64,000 nucleotides of DNA from a virus: positions 62,001 to 126,000 of the IMG/VR virus record IMGVR_UViG_3300022752_003639. One strand, 5' to 3'. The translations under genes and the position numbers were made by a program. Positions 8,851-16,291 of the stretch are shown here, in pieces. Numbering within the stretch: position 1 is the first letter of the stretch; each line of letters begins with the position of its first letter. The notes beneath the pieces were generated by a model. That model ran no database searches, had not been told where the DNA came from, and was given only the letters and a program-made list of their open reading frames with translations.

Positions 8851-11010
8851 ATGTTATTAAGACAATTATTTGAAAATACGTCAACACCTAAAACCGCAGT
8901 GTTAGGATGGGGTAGAGGTATGGGACACAAAGGTCATATGCTATTGGCCAAAGCTGTACTGCATCATGCTCAAGAAAATCAAGCTAAACCTTTCTTTGTG
9001 GTCAGTAGAACTAGTCTAGTAGATCCTAGCACAGGTCAACCCTGGGCAGATAAACCCACATTTACCAAGACCAAAGATGATCCTCTTACACCAGACGAAA
9101 AACTCAATACTTATCGCAAGGTATTCCCACAAAATGCAGAAGTATTCAGTGTGGCCACGGCAGATGCTACTAAGTTAGAACAGGTCATGGCAAAAATTGC
9201 CCGTGAAGGATTTAATAAAGTCATATTGGTTGTAGGTGAAGACCAAAAAGACTCAATGGGATATCTAACTCGTCCTGCTAAATCAACAGGCGTTCCACCA
9301 TATAAAGAAGCAGGAATAGATCAATTAGAAATTATCAGTAGGCAAGATACTACAGAACCCAGCAGTATGAGAGGCAGTCCAGAATATCAAGAAGGACCTA
9401 GAGCCACACCTATGCGGCAGGTCCTAATGGATCCCTCAAAGAGTGAACAAGAACAATTTGCCATATGGCGCAGAGACATGCCAGATAATTTAAGTGATGA
9501 AGAAGTCATGGATCTCATGCTCAAGGCTAAACAGCGTATGAGCATGGTTCCTGCTGGTAAGCGTGGCGTAAAAGAACGTATGCTACCACCTAGCACATTT
9601 GCAGGCTATCCAAAAAACAAACTTGGCGCTGCTGCTCATTTAAAAGGTAAAATGAAAAGACCTGCCAGAGCAGGTGATCTTGTAGGTGATGCTCAAGAAA
9701 GTATAGAAGAAGATTCATACAAAATTGCCCCCGGAGATAATTTATCCACTTTGGCTAAGAAATTTGGCACAACGGTAGATGCTCTAATGAAGGCCAATCC
9801 ACAAATAAAAGATGCTAATCGTATACAAGCAGGCGCTACACTAAATGTTCCTAGTCAAGGCAGTGATCCTAAAGGTTCAGTAAGATCCGGTCCTAACACA
9901 AATATCAGGCCAGATACAAGAGCAAGAGCACAGGCACAGGTAGCACCTTTAGACAAACCTAAAGCATCAATACCGCAAAAGTCTAATGCCTTACAAGAAC
10001 CTGGATTCATGGAAAAACTAAAACAGGTTGCAGACAATCTACAGATTAACGCAAATGATTTATTAGGTGTAATGAAACATGAATCACGTATGAATCCAGC
10101 AGCAGTGAATCAGCAATCAGGTGCTACAGGACTAATACAGTTTATGCCACGCACAGCGCAGAGTCTAGGAACTTCAACAGACGAACTCCGCACCATGAGT
10201 GCATTAGACCAATTAGATTATGTAGAGCGTTATTTTAAACCTATAGCAGGCAAGGCCAAAGACATAGGTGACCTATATATGTTTACATTCATGCCGGCAG
10301 CAGTGGGCAAACCAGATGACTTTGTAATTGGTGTAAAGAATGGTGACAAACCTTTGTTTGGTCTGAACCAAGGAAAATTATATGCTCAAAATTCAGTATT
10401 CGACAAAGATAAAAAAGGATATTATACTGTAGGTGATATCAAATCTCGTGTATCTGGATTTGCTGAAGGTGTAGAAGAAGGTTGGAAATCTAAACTAGCA
10501 GGACTTGGATTAGCGGCTGCTGCGGCTATGGCGCCAGGTAAATCAGATGCTAGAGTAAACATAGATGACCCAGATAGTTATCGTGCTCCGGCTCCTATAG
10601 CACAGCAACAAAAAATAGACTACACAGCACCCGGTCCTGTTACAAAAGACAGCATGGGACAGAAATTAGAGTATGGTATTCCTGTTACTCCAGACGGCAA
10701 ATTTAAGGCACCTAGTCAAGATTTACCAGACGACGAATATGCTCAACAGTTAAAAGCCTATAAGACATGGAAAGCAGACTTTATGTCTAGGTGGCCTGAC
10801 GCAGTATGGAATAGTGATGGTAGTGCGAAATCTAATATGAAACCAGGTCTAGCACCTATGGCGCCAGGATATAAACCGGGCAGTGGACAAGGACTAGCAC
10901 CTGTATTTCCGGGTGCGGTTAAAGAAGATAAATTTGTACCACTCAGTGAGGATGTAGCCAGTATCTACAAGAGTTTATTAGACACAATTTTAATTAACGA
11001 ACAAAAATAA
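8851..11010 (+). CDS. Fusion: nucleotidyltransferase-like + LysM + lytic transglycosylase; candidate processed head protein
   Basis: 719 residues; AAGGA 8 nt before ATG. Residues 1-8 MLLRQLFE hold LFE. Residues ~14-175 resemble an HxGH-type nucleotidyltransferase (GMGHKGH at 23-29, VILVVGEDQKDS near 124-135). Residues ~289-335 are a LysM peptidoglycan-binding domain (YKIAPGDNLSTLAKKFGTT). Residues ~384-480 are an SLT-type lytic transglycosylase with catalytic-type Glu411 (MKHESRMNP) and GATGLIQFMP. The last ~170 residues are low-complexity and Pro-rich. [L/I]xE tripeptides sit just before the LysM domain (IEE 285-287) and before the SLT domain (LQE 381-383), as if the chain were cut into separate proteins. 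No signal peptide or holin-like segment is seen. Confidence 0.85.
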   Translation: MLLRQLFENTSTPKTAVLGWGRGMGHKGHMLLAKAVLHHAQENQAKPFFVVSRTSLVDPSTGQPWADKPTFTKTKDDPLTPDEKLNTYRKVFPQNAEVFSVATADATKLEQVMAKIAREGFNKVILVVGEDQKDSMGYLTRPAKSTGVPPYKEAGIDQLEIISRQDTTEPSSMRGSPEYQEGPRATPMRQVLMDPSKSEQEQFAIWRRDMPDNLSDEEVMDLMLKAKQRMSMVPAGKRGVKERMLPPSTFAGYPKNKLGAAAHLKGKMKRPARAGDLVGDAQESIEEDSYKIAPGDNLSTLAKKFGTTVDALMKANPQIKDANRIQAGATLNVPSQGSDPKGSVRSGPNTNIRPDTRARAQAQVAPLDKPKASIPQKSNALQEPGFMEKLKQVADNLQINANDLLGVMKHESRMNPAAVNQQSGATGLIQFMPRTAQSLGTSTDELRTMSALDQLDYVERYFKPIAGKAKDIGDLYMFTFMPAAVGKPDDFVIGVKNGDKPLFGLNQGKLYAQNSVFDKDKKGYYTVGDIKSRVSGFAEGVEEGWKSKLAGLGLAAAAAMAPGKSDARVNIDDPDSYRAPAPIAQQQKIDYTAPGPVTKDSMGQKLEYGIPVTPDGKFKAPSQDLPDDEYAQQLKAYKTWKADFMSRWPDAVWNSDGSAKSNMKPGLAPMAPGYKPGSGQGLAPVFPGAVKEDKFVPLSEDVASIYKSLLDTILINEQK

Positions 11011-11013
11011 ATA
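11006..11013 (+). promoter_or_regulatory. Late-promoter-like octamer next to a start codon
   Basis: AATAAATA, one base from the T4 late consensus TATAAATA, ends 7 nt before the ATG at 11021. No Shine-Dalgarno is present. Transcription from it would begin within a few bases of the start codon, giving a near-leaderless mRNA. It overlaps the stop codon of the upstream gene. AT-rich chance occurrence cannot be excluded. Confidence 0.4.
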
Positions 11014-11020
11014 TATTATT

Positions 11021-11458
11021 ATGAAACAACTAATAGAAATAGCTAAAATTGCTTTTGCCAGTGAATTCAGTTTTTACTTAAAAGCACACCAATTTCATTG
11101 GAACGTAGAGGGTGAAGATTTCTTACAATATCACGACTTATTCGGTAAAATTTATGAAGAAGTATATGGAAGTATAGATGATTTTGCAGAAAAAATTCGC
11201 AGCTTAGGGTCTTACATGCCAGGCAGTTATACACGTTACAGTATGTTGAGTAAAATAGAAGATGAAGATCAAATACTTCCTAAAGATCAAATGGTATCTG
11301 AACTTATGAAAGATAACGAACGAATGTTAATTATTTTCAAACAGGTGTTCGATGCCAGTGAAGCTGAACATGAACATGGATTTAGTGATTTTATAGCAGG
11401 ACGTATGGACGCTCATCGTAAACATGGATGGATGTTAAGAGCATCAATGAAAAGATGA
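11021..11458 (+). CDS. Dps/ferritin-like protein
   Basis: 145 residues, four-helix Dps pattern. Residues 23-58 read AHQFHWNVEGEDFLQYHDLF and continue to DDFAEK. They align with the E. coli Dps ferroxidase segment: His26, His38, Asp53 and Glu57 correspond to Dps H51, H63, D78 and E82, while the position of D67 is Gly42. Dps proteins oxidise iron, protect DNA and some bind DNA. The protein is about 20 residues shorter than E. coli Dps and lacks its long Lys-rich N-tail. The N-terminus MKQLIE has LIE at residues 4-6. It sits inside the putative head-protein cassette, so packaging with DNA is possible. Its start lacks a ribosome site. Confidence 0.82.
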   Translation: MKQLIEIAKIAFASEFSFYLKAHQFHWNVEGEDFLQYHDLFGKIYEEVYGSIDDFAEKIRSLGSYMPGSYTRYSMLSKIEDEDQILPKDQMVSELMKDNERMLIIFKQVFDASEAEHEHGFSDFIAGRMDAHRKHGWMLRASMKR

Positions 11459-11796
11459 GAGCTAAAGAATTTATAAACGAAGATAAAGAAAAGAAAATTC
11501 GTATGGCATCGAGATTATCTCTACCATATGCGCTAAGATTAGATGGATCTGATCAATATTATGATTTTTACAGATTAGGATTGGCCATGGCAGGAGCTCC
11601 TGAAGACGGAACTCCGAAAGAAGGTCCAGCCAAAGATTCCCCTACTATTTGGCCATATTCCGATGCAGATGCACAAAAGGTAGAAAAAGCACTTAAAAAT
11701 CAAGGTGCGACCGGTAAGGTAATTATAAAAAAAGGTAAGAGTGAAGAACTGCCTTCAACAAACACAGTTAGCCCCGTAGCACAATGGATGAGATAA
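11455..11796 (+). CDS. Small conserved protein with T4-internal-protein-like N-terminus (paralogue 1)
   Basis: 113 residues from ATG 11455, which overlaps the Dps-like stop (ATGA). It begins MRAKEFINE, strongly resembling the T4 internal-protein targeting sequence MKTYQEFIAE; cleavage after INE would remove nine residues. The body is basic at first, then a compact domain with a Tyr-rich helix (DQYYDFYRLGLAMAG). It ends in STNTVSPVAQWMR. The following gene is a clear paralogue with the same beginning and end. Function unknown. Confidence 0.82.
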   Translation: MRAKEFINEDKEKKIRMASRLSLPYALRLDGSDQYYDFYRLGLAMAGAPEDGTPKEGPAKDSPTIWPYSDADAQKVEKALKNQGATGKVIIKKGKSEELPSTNTVSPVAQWMR

Positions 11797-12176
11797 TGAG
11801 AGCAAAGGAATTTTTGCAGGAAAGATCTGCTAAAACACATGGTAAATTTACAAGTTTATCAGCAGACGCAGATGCGGCACTTCCTGGTGTATGGGTACAA
11901 AGACAATTAAGAAATACTGATCCATATATGCAATATAGATATGCACTTGCTGTGGCAGCAGCAAGGGCAGATAAAAGTGGTGAAATAGAATTTAAACAAG
12001 AAAGTCCATGGGCTGAAAATTTAACCATAGTAGGATATACTCCAGAAGATGCAGATGTTGTTTCCATGGCAGATAAATTAATGGGAGTCAAAGGTACACG
12101 TATTGCTGATGATAAAAGTAAAGAACCTAAAGATACAAACACCGTAAGCCCTATACCAAATTGGAATAAATCATGA
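11796..12176 (+). CDS. Small conserved protein with T4-internal-protein-like N-terminus (paralogue 2)
   Basis: 126 residues from ATG 11796, overlapping the previous stop (TAATG). It begins MRAKEFLQE (LQE at 7-9) and ends DTNTVSPIPNWNKS, matching the preceding protein at both ends. The middle shares a Tyr-rich helix (DPYMQYRYALAVAAARAD) and a DADVVSMADKL segment corresponding to DADAQKVEKAL in the paralogue. Tandem duplication followed by divergence is the simplest reading. No catalytic motif is visible. Confidence 0.82.
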   Translation: MRAKEFLQERSAKTHGKFTSLSADADAALPGVWVQRQLRNTDPYMQYRYALAVAAARADKSGEIEFKQESPWAENLTIVGYTPEDADVVSMADKLMGVKGTRIADDKSKEPKDTNTVSPIPNWNKS

Positions 12177-14974
12177 GCGAATATAAGAAAATAACTACAC
12201 CCACTTTAACTCGTTTCGTTCTAGAAACTATGACCGCAGGTGCCACAGGTTCTGCAAATATTGCCACATCGATGGGCACTATAGGCAAGACTATCAAGCG
12301 TCAACAAGAAGCCAAAGATGACAAGGTGCCTCAAAAGCCACGTCAAGGTCCCCTACGCCCACAGACAGGTGCAGGCGCACACAAAGATAAAAAGCGAGAT
12401 CAAAAACAGGGCAAAGAAAAACATCGCAAGCCTTTCTATGAGCAACATACAGATCATGAAGTGGAAATGGCGCAGAGTGATACATACCAGTTGGCCAAAC
12501 AGGCTGCAGAACTACATAAAATTCTAATGCGTGCCAGTGAAGAGCAGGGTCTAGAAGGTTGGCAACAGGCTAAGATCACAAAGGCAGCAGACTATATCAA
12601 TGCTGTCTACAAAAATCTCAATCACGATGTAGACATGGACGGTCATATTGGTGAGCAAGCTCTATCAGAATTAGAAAAACCCAGCGGAACACTTTATATA
12701 ATATTATTAAGAGACAGAACAGAATCTGTTCGTGTAGTAGGAGACTTTGGGACATTTCCAGCAGAAGTGCAGGCCCGTGCCAGCAAGGTAGGTATTAAGG
12801 ATAAAGAAGGTCGCAAAGAGCGTCCTCTAAAAGTTAATTTTCTAATGACTAGTGCCAGCCAGGCTCTAGCAGAATTAGACAAAGCACTAGCAGATGTAGA
12901 TTTTATCGGCGGAGAAAAGGCCGAGTTCGTATTTAAAAATTCTGCTTTTGAAACAGACATAGAAGATGAGGTGAGGGAACTAAATGATCTAATTCGAAGT
13001 GGTGCGGACGAAAGATTTAAGAACTATGAAGAACCAGAAGTAGGTTCCGAACCAGAGACCAAACCTAAAGGTGTAGATCATTTTGTTGTTGGTCCAGATG
13101 GCAAGCGTCGTCGTGTGCCTATACCAGGAAAGCCAAGTAGTCAAATGGGAGGTCATGCTGTAGAACAACCTAAAACATTTACCTACCAACTTAAGAAAAC
13201 AGAACTAGGTCCTAAACTACGCTCAATGGGCTTTAAGGTAGATGGTAGTCAAATTGTATTGAGCAAACAACAGCGTGATCAATTACTGGCAAAAATGGGT
13301 GATCAACAGTTCGGACAGATATTCGGCCAGGGTGGTAAGTTCACAGAAGGTGGCTATGACGATCAGTTTAGCCTCGGAGGCAGACTAGAAAGAGACGACG
13401 ATTTTCGCAATAGAGAACGCAATGCTGGAGTTGAACATGAAAGAAATAACTACCAGGTAAGCATAAATGGTAGGCCTTGGAAAGTGTTTGCCGATCAAAG
13501 GCAAGCTATGAATATTGCTAGAAGTCTTAAAATGAAAGGCAAAGAAGTAGAAGTTTATCCTACAGGAGCTAGGCCCTCAGAAAGCGTGGGAGAGGCAGTG
13601 AAGAAACCTAATGCTACTACTCGTCATTTAAGAGATTATCCAGTTAGTGATAAGGACGTGGCCAAGCCTGTTAAGAAACCTGAAAAGAAAAAACCAGAGC
13701 AAGGTGTGGCGGAAATGGACAAGAGCCAACCCAGCCACGGTCGTGATGGTAAGATTAGCCACAGCACCTATGGTTCAAGAGATAAAGAAGGTTCTGACTA
13801 TTTCAAAGGTAAGGAAGTTTCTGTTAAGCCTATTACCGTAAAGAAGATGGAAAAAGACGCACTTGATATTCTCAAGAAGCAAGGTGTGGCGGAAGGCTCA
13901 TTGGAAACTGACAATATGGTATCACATATTAGTCAGGTAATACAAAGCATTTATCCACGCGGTGGTGATAAAAATACATATATGAAACTGGTAGCCCGAG
14001 AAATGCCACGTATAGTGAAAGCCAATCCTAAACTATTCAGAAGAGCATTCGGTATGGCATATGATAGATTCTTTCATATAGACCAAGACGACGATCAAGA
14101 TGACGATTTTGATTATACTGATCATAGTATGCGTAAGGGTGAGCGTGGTATGGCGGAAGTCAGAGGCAATATTGATGCTGATCAAGCAGGATTTTATGTT
14201 GTCGACGAGGACGGAAACGCAGTTTCTGGTCCATTTGCTTCTAAACAAGAAGCATACGAACGAGCAGCCGAAATGGGTCGTATGTATGATGTAAAATATA
14301 AAGGTGATATAATACCTTTAGATTCGTTAATTAGTAAAATAATAAAGACACTACCACCAGATGTAACAAGTGATGATCTTCAGGACCCAATGGATCTTGA
14401 GCAACAATTAGAAATACTAAGAAGTCCATTAGTAAAAGTATTTTCTAAATTATCACCTTACGAACAAGCCGAAGTCACAGACGAAGTAGCGAATTATTTT
14501 TATGACAGAAGATTTGGTGATTTAGATGAAGGAAAGATCAAAGGTGTGGACGGTAAAGCCTGCTGGAAAGGCAAGCGTTATGCTGGCAAGGTCAAGAAAG
14601 CAGATGGCACCTACAAAGACAAATGTGTAGAGGATGTAGTAGAAGCACTAGAAGAAGTTAAAAAAGGTCTTTACTACTATGTGAACAAGCGTAAGAAGGC
14701 AGGCACCAGTAGACCAGCCAGCCATCCAGATGCTCCAAGTCCACAAGACTGGAAGAACGCTGCCAAGACTGCTAAGAAAGAAGATACCTATTCAGAAAGT
14801 CTGTTGAATCAACTGGATGCACTGTTAAATGAAAAGGCACCTCCAGGTGACAAGTATGAGCGTATGGTCAAGCATATTAAAAAAGGCTATAGCAAAGACG
14901 GCAAAATTACAGACAAAGAACGCAGCATCGCATATGCTACAGCATGGAAGGCTAAAAACAAGGCAAAAAAGTAA
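12173..14974 (+). CDS. Large modular head-associated protein, zero-frame product (candidate polyprotein)
   Basis: 933 residues; ATG overlaps the previous stop (ATGA). It is highly charged and made of short modules separated by Lys/Glu-rich linkers. Residues 16-18 are VLE. ~105-150 is a helical unit with QAKITKAADYINAVYKNL, recurrent in marine T4-like phages. ~428-465 is a small sheet unit. The linkers at 509-514 and 569-574 share KQGVAE-type sequence, and 658-662 reads RGMAE. ~790-818 is a Cys-containing GKACWKGKRYAG unit. ~830-868 is KGLYYYVNKRKKAGTSRP. ~884-928 is LNEKAPPGDKYERMVKH followed by KDGKITDKERSIAYATAW. Such punctuation suits processing by a prohead protease. The reading frame ends at a probable -1 frameshift site (14965-15014). 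Confidence 0.85.
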   Translation: MSEYKKITTPTLTRFVLETMTAGATGSANIATSMGTIGKTIKRQQEAKDDKVPQKPRQGPLRPQTGAGAHKDKKRDQKQGKEKHRKPFYEQHTDHEVEMAQSDTYQLAKQAAELHKILMRASEEQGLEGWQQAKITKAADYINAVYKNLNHDVDMDGHIGEQALSELEKPSGTLYIILLRDRTESVRVVGDFGTFPAEVQARASKVGIKDKEGRKERPLKVNFLMTSASQALAELDKALADVDFIGGEKAEFVFKNSAFETDIEDEVRELNDLIRSGADERFKNYEEPEVGSEPETKPKGVDHFVVGPDGKRRRVPIPGKPSSQMGGHAVEQPKTFTYQLKKTELGPKLRSMGFKVDGSQIVLSKQQRDQLLAKMGDQQFGQIFGQGGKFTEGGYDDQFSLGGRLERDDDFRNRERNAGVEHERNNYQVSINGRPWKVFADQRQAMNIARSLKMKGKEVEVYPTGARPSESVGEAVKKPNATTRHLRDYPVSDKDVAKPVKKPEKKKPEQGVAEMDKSQPSHGRDGKISHSTYGSRDKEGSDYFKGKEVSVKPITVKKMEKDALDILKKQGVAEGSLETDNMVSHISQVIQSIYPRGGDKNTYMKLVAREMPRIVKANPKLFRRAFGMAYDRFFHIDQDDDQDDDFDYTDHSMRKGERGMAEVRGNIDADQAGFYVVDEDGNAVSGPFASKQEAYERAAEMGRMYDVKYKGDIIPLDSLISKIIKTLPPDVTSDDLQDPMDLEQQLEILRSPLVKVFSKLSPYEQAEVTDEVANYFYDRRFGDLDEGKIKGVDGKACWKGKRYAGKVKKADGTYKDKCVEDVVEALEEVKKGLYYYVNKRKKAGTSRPASHPDAPSPQDWKNAAKTAKKEDTYSESLLNQLDALLNEKAPPGDKYERMVKHIKKGYSKDGKITDKERSIAYATAWKAKNKAKK

Positions 14975-15014
14975 GTGAGCAGGAACCAGAAGATCCGACC
15001 ACGGATCCTGCTCA
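14965..15014 (+). promoter_or_regulatory. Programmed -1 ribosomal frameshift signal
   Basis: The slippery heptamer A AAA AAG (14965-14971) sits in the zero frame (GCA AAA AAG TAA), immediately before the stop codon. Four nt later (14976) a strong stem begins: TGAGCAGGA (14976-14984) pairs with TCCTGCTCA (15006-15014). GATCCG (14992-14997) can pair with CGGATC (15002-15007) around an ACCA loop as an inner or competing stem. A -1 slip enters an open frame of 77 codons that ends exactly at the next gene's start (TAATG). This is the arrangement of the E. coli dnaX signal. An indel error in the six-A run is the main alternative, but it would not explain the hairpin. Confidence 0.82.
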
Positions 15015-15204
15015 GAAGATAAAACCAGTCGGGCCACAACCTAAACTAACACCTAACATGCCTCTAGATACATGGGTAGATAGATTTAAGAATGAAAAGA
15101 ATGTGTCCAAATATAAACAGTTTAAAAACAAGAGTCCGGAAAAACGTGAACAAATGGCCTGGGCTGCTTACTATGACGCACATGAACCAAAAAGGAATGC
15201 ATAA
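14971..15204 (+). CDS. -1 frame extension of the large modular protein (77 codons)
   Basis: After slippage the frame reads VSEQEPEDPTTDPAQ, then IKPVGPQPKLTPN, then a helical basic domain beginning MPLDTWVDRFKNEKNV and ending YYDAHEPKRNA, stop at 15202-15204. The first 29 codons have no ATG, GTG or TTG start, yet look like an acidic, Pro-rich linker. That argues for entry by frameshift rather than independent initiation. The fused product would be 1010 residues. An ATG at 15058 could alternatively give a stand-alone 48-residue protein, but no clear ribosome site precedes it. The stop overlaps the next ATG (TAATG), consistent with translational coupling. Confidence 0.75.
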   Translation, partial: VSEQEPEDPTTDPAQKIKPVGPQPKLTPNMPLDTWVDRFKNEKNVSKYKQFKNKSPEKREQMAWAAYYDAHEPKRNA

Positions 15205-15623
15205 TGAGATCATATATTGCCATAGTTGAAGCGTTGAATAAGGGCTGCCCTGTGGCCACATATAATCTAGATGTTAATCTAAAAAATCGTCAAAAGGCCA
15301 TAGATGAATATCATTATGGTCCTGCTAATCCAGATGATGCCGGCGACTACTGGAAGAAGGCTGCTGCAAGATGGAATATCACAGAAAAAACTGCTAAGAC
15401 TATGAAGTGTGGAAATTGTGCTGCCTTTGATGTGTCTGATAAAATGCGTAAGTGTATGGAAGATGGTATCAAGGGGGACGACAAGGCTGTAGACAGTATG
15501 GCCACAATCGAAAAAGCAGATCTAGGTTATTGTAACTTCTTGCACTTCAAATGTGCCGGAACTAGATCATGCACAGCATGGGTCACAGGCGGGGTAATAG
15601 ATAACAAAGATAGAACTGAGTGA
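15204..15623 (+). CDS. Cys-rich conserved phage protein, putative metal or Fe-S binding
   Basis: 139 residues starting on the stop of the frameshift frame. The N-terminus MRSYIAIVE gives IVE at residues 7-9. Residues ~35-60 contain YGPANPDDAGDYWKKAAARW. Cysteines cluster afterwards: CGNC, MRKC, LGYC, FKC and RSC, i.e. six Cys between ~73 and ~126, plus an early one. The order and spacing suggest a structural zinc or iron-sulfur site. I recall homologues in marine T4-like phages with no assigned role. Last of the ten genes sharing the N-terminal tripeptide. Confidence 0.8.
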   Translation: MRSYIAIVEALNKGCPVATYNLDVNLKNRQKAIDEYHYGPANPDDAGDYWKKAAARWNITEKTAKTMKCGNCAAFDVSDKMRKCMEDGIKGDDKAVDSMATIEKADLGYCNFLHFKCAGTRSCTAWVTGGVIDNKDRTE

Positions 15624-15633
15624 TTAATGCACT

Positions 15634-16248
15634 ATGTTTACAATTTTAAACACACAGTTTGTAAGATATTTAGAAATAAGTAAACCCATAGATGACAATT
15701 TATTTACAGAAGAAAATGTTCGCTACTTTGACAATGACGGTTTTCAATTAAGTTTATTAGAACAAGAATACTACAAGGCTAATCATGTGCCTGTAGTTAA
15801 TACCCTAAATCGTGCAGGTGATAGGCCATTATGGATGACCTGCAATCATACATCATTTTATCTCGACCATAGTATGACTCCCCAGCGTTGGTGCTATGTA
15901 GCAGAAGCCAAGGAACAATTAACGCATTATATCAAAAAGTTTCCTAGTTTAATAAAATATATAAATCTAAAATCTAAATGGGGATTAGACTTTGCCCTAG
16001 AATACTATGATGACACAGAGGCATTAGAAATTCTACACATAGAATTTGACTTTAGAAATTACTACCAAGCCGTGCTTATGAAACAAGAACTTGAACAAAA
16101 AATATCTAGCACAGACTGGGCAGATTTTAAATCACGATTAATCAACAAAAAATCATATTGGGAAAACCTACAGGGCCTTGATCAGAACGACTGGAAAGCC
16201 AAATTCTGGGGTTTACCAAAGGCCGAAAAAACCTACAAAGTTATTTGA
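15634..16248 (+). CDS. Hypothetical protein
   Basis: 204 residues, not recognised. It is acidic and aromatic-rich with many Tyr and Trp (WMTCNHTSFYLDHSMTPQRW in the middle). No membrane segment, signal peptide or clear catalytic motif is seen. Its start lacks the N-terminal [L/I]xE feature of the preceding genes, so it appears to lie outside that cassette. It is followed by a sigma70-type promoter, so it probably ends the upstream transcription unit. Confidence 0.75.
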   Translation: MFTILNTQFVRYLEISKPIDDNLFTEENVRYFDNDGFQLSLLEQEYYKANHVPVVNTLNRAGDRPLWMTCNHTSFYLDHSMTPQRWCYVAEAKEQLTHYIKKFPSLIKYINLKSKWGLDFALEYYDDTEALEILHIEFDFRNYYQAVLMKQELEQKISSTDWADFKSRLINKKSYWENLQGLDQNDWKAKFWGLPKAEKTYKVI

Positions 16249-16272
16249 CTTTACCTATAAAGACTGTATAAT
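16245..16272 (+). promoter_or_regulatory. sigma70-type promoter
   Basis: TTGACT (16245-16250), 16-nt spacer, TATAAT (16267-16272). It lies in the gap before the DsbA-like gene, whose AAGGAG ribosome site is at 16281-16286. The -35 differs from consensus by one base. Its form matches the other promoters in the window, so it is probably read by host RNA polymerase in early or middle infection. Confidence 0.72.
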
Positions 16273-16291
16273 TAAAACACAAGGAGATCGT

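Noticed and set aside
14975-15022. GTG at 14975 as start of a separate small gene
   Set aside because: It closes after 15 codons and is not in the frame that continues to 15204.
12294-15261. Antisense and alternative frames of 60-90 codons across the modular head protein
   Set aside because: They lack ribosome sites, have unlikely composition and fully overlap a well-supported gene.
15204-15623. Naming the Cys-rich protein a high-potential iron-sulfur protein
   Set aside because: Cys number and spacing are only loosely similar; metal type cannot be decided by eye.
16178-16291. Longer N-terminus for the DsbA-like protein
   Set aside because: The extension overlaps the previous gene and the promoter; AAGGAG precedes ATG 16292.
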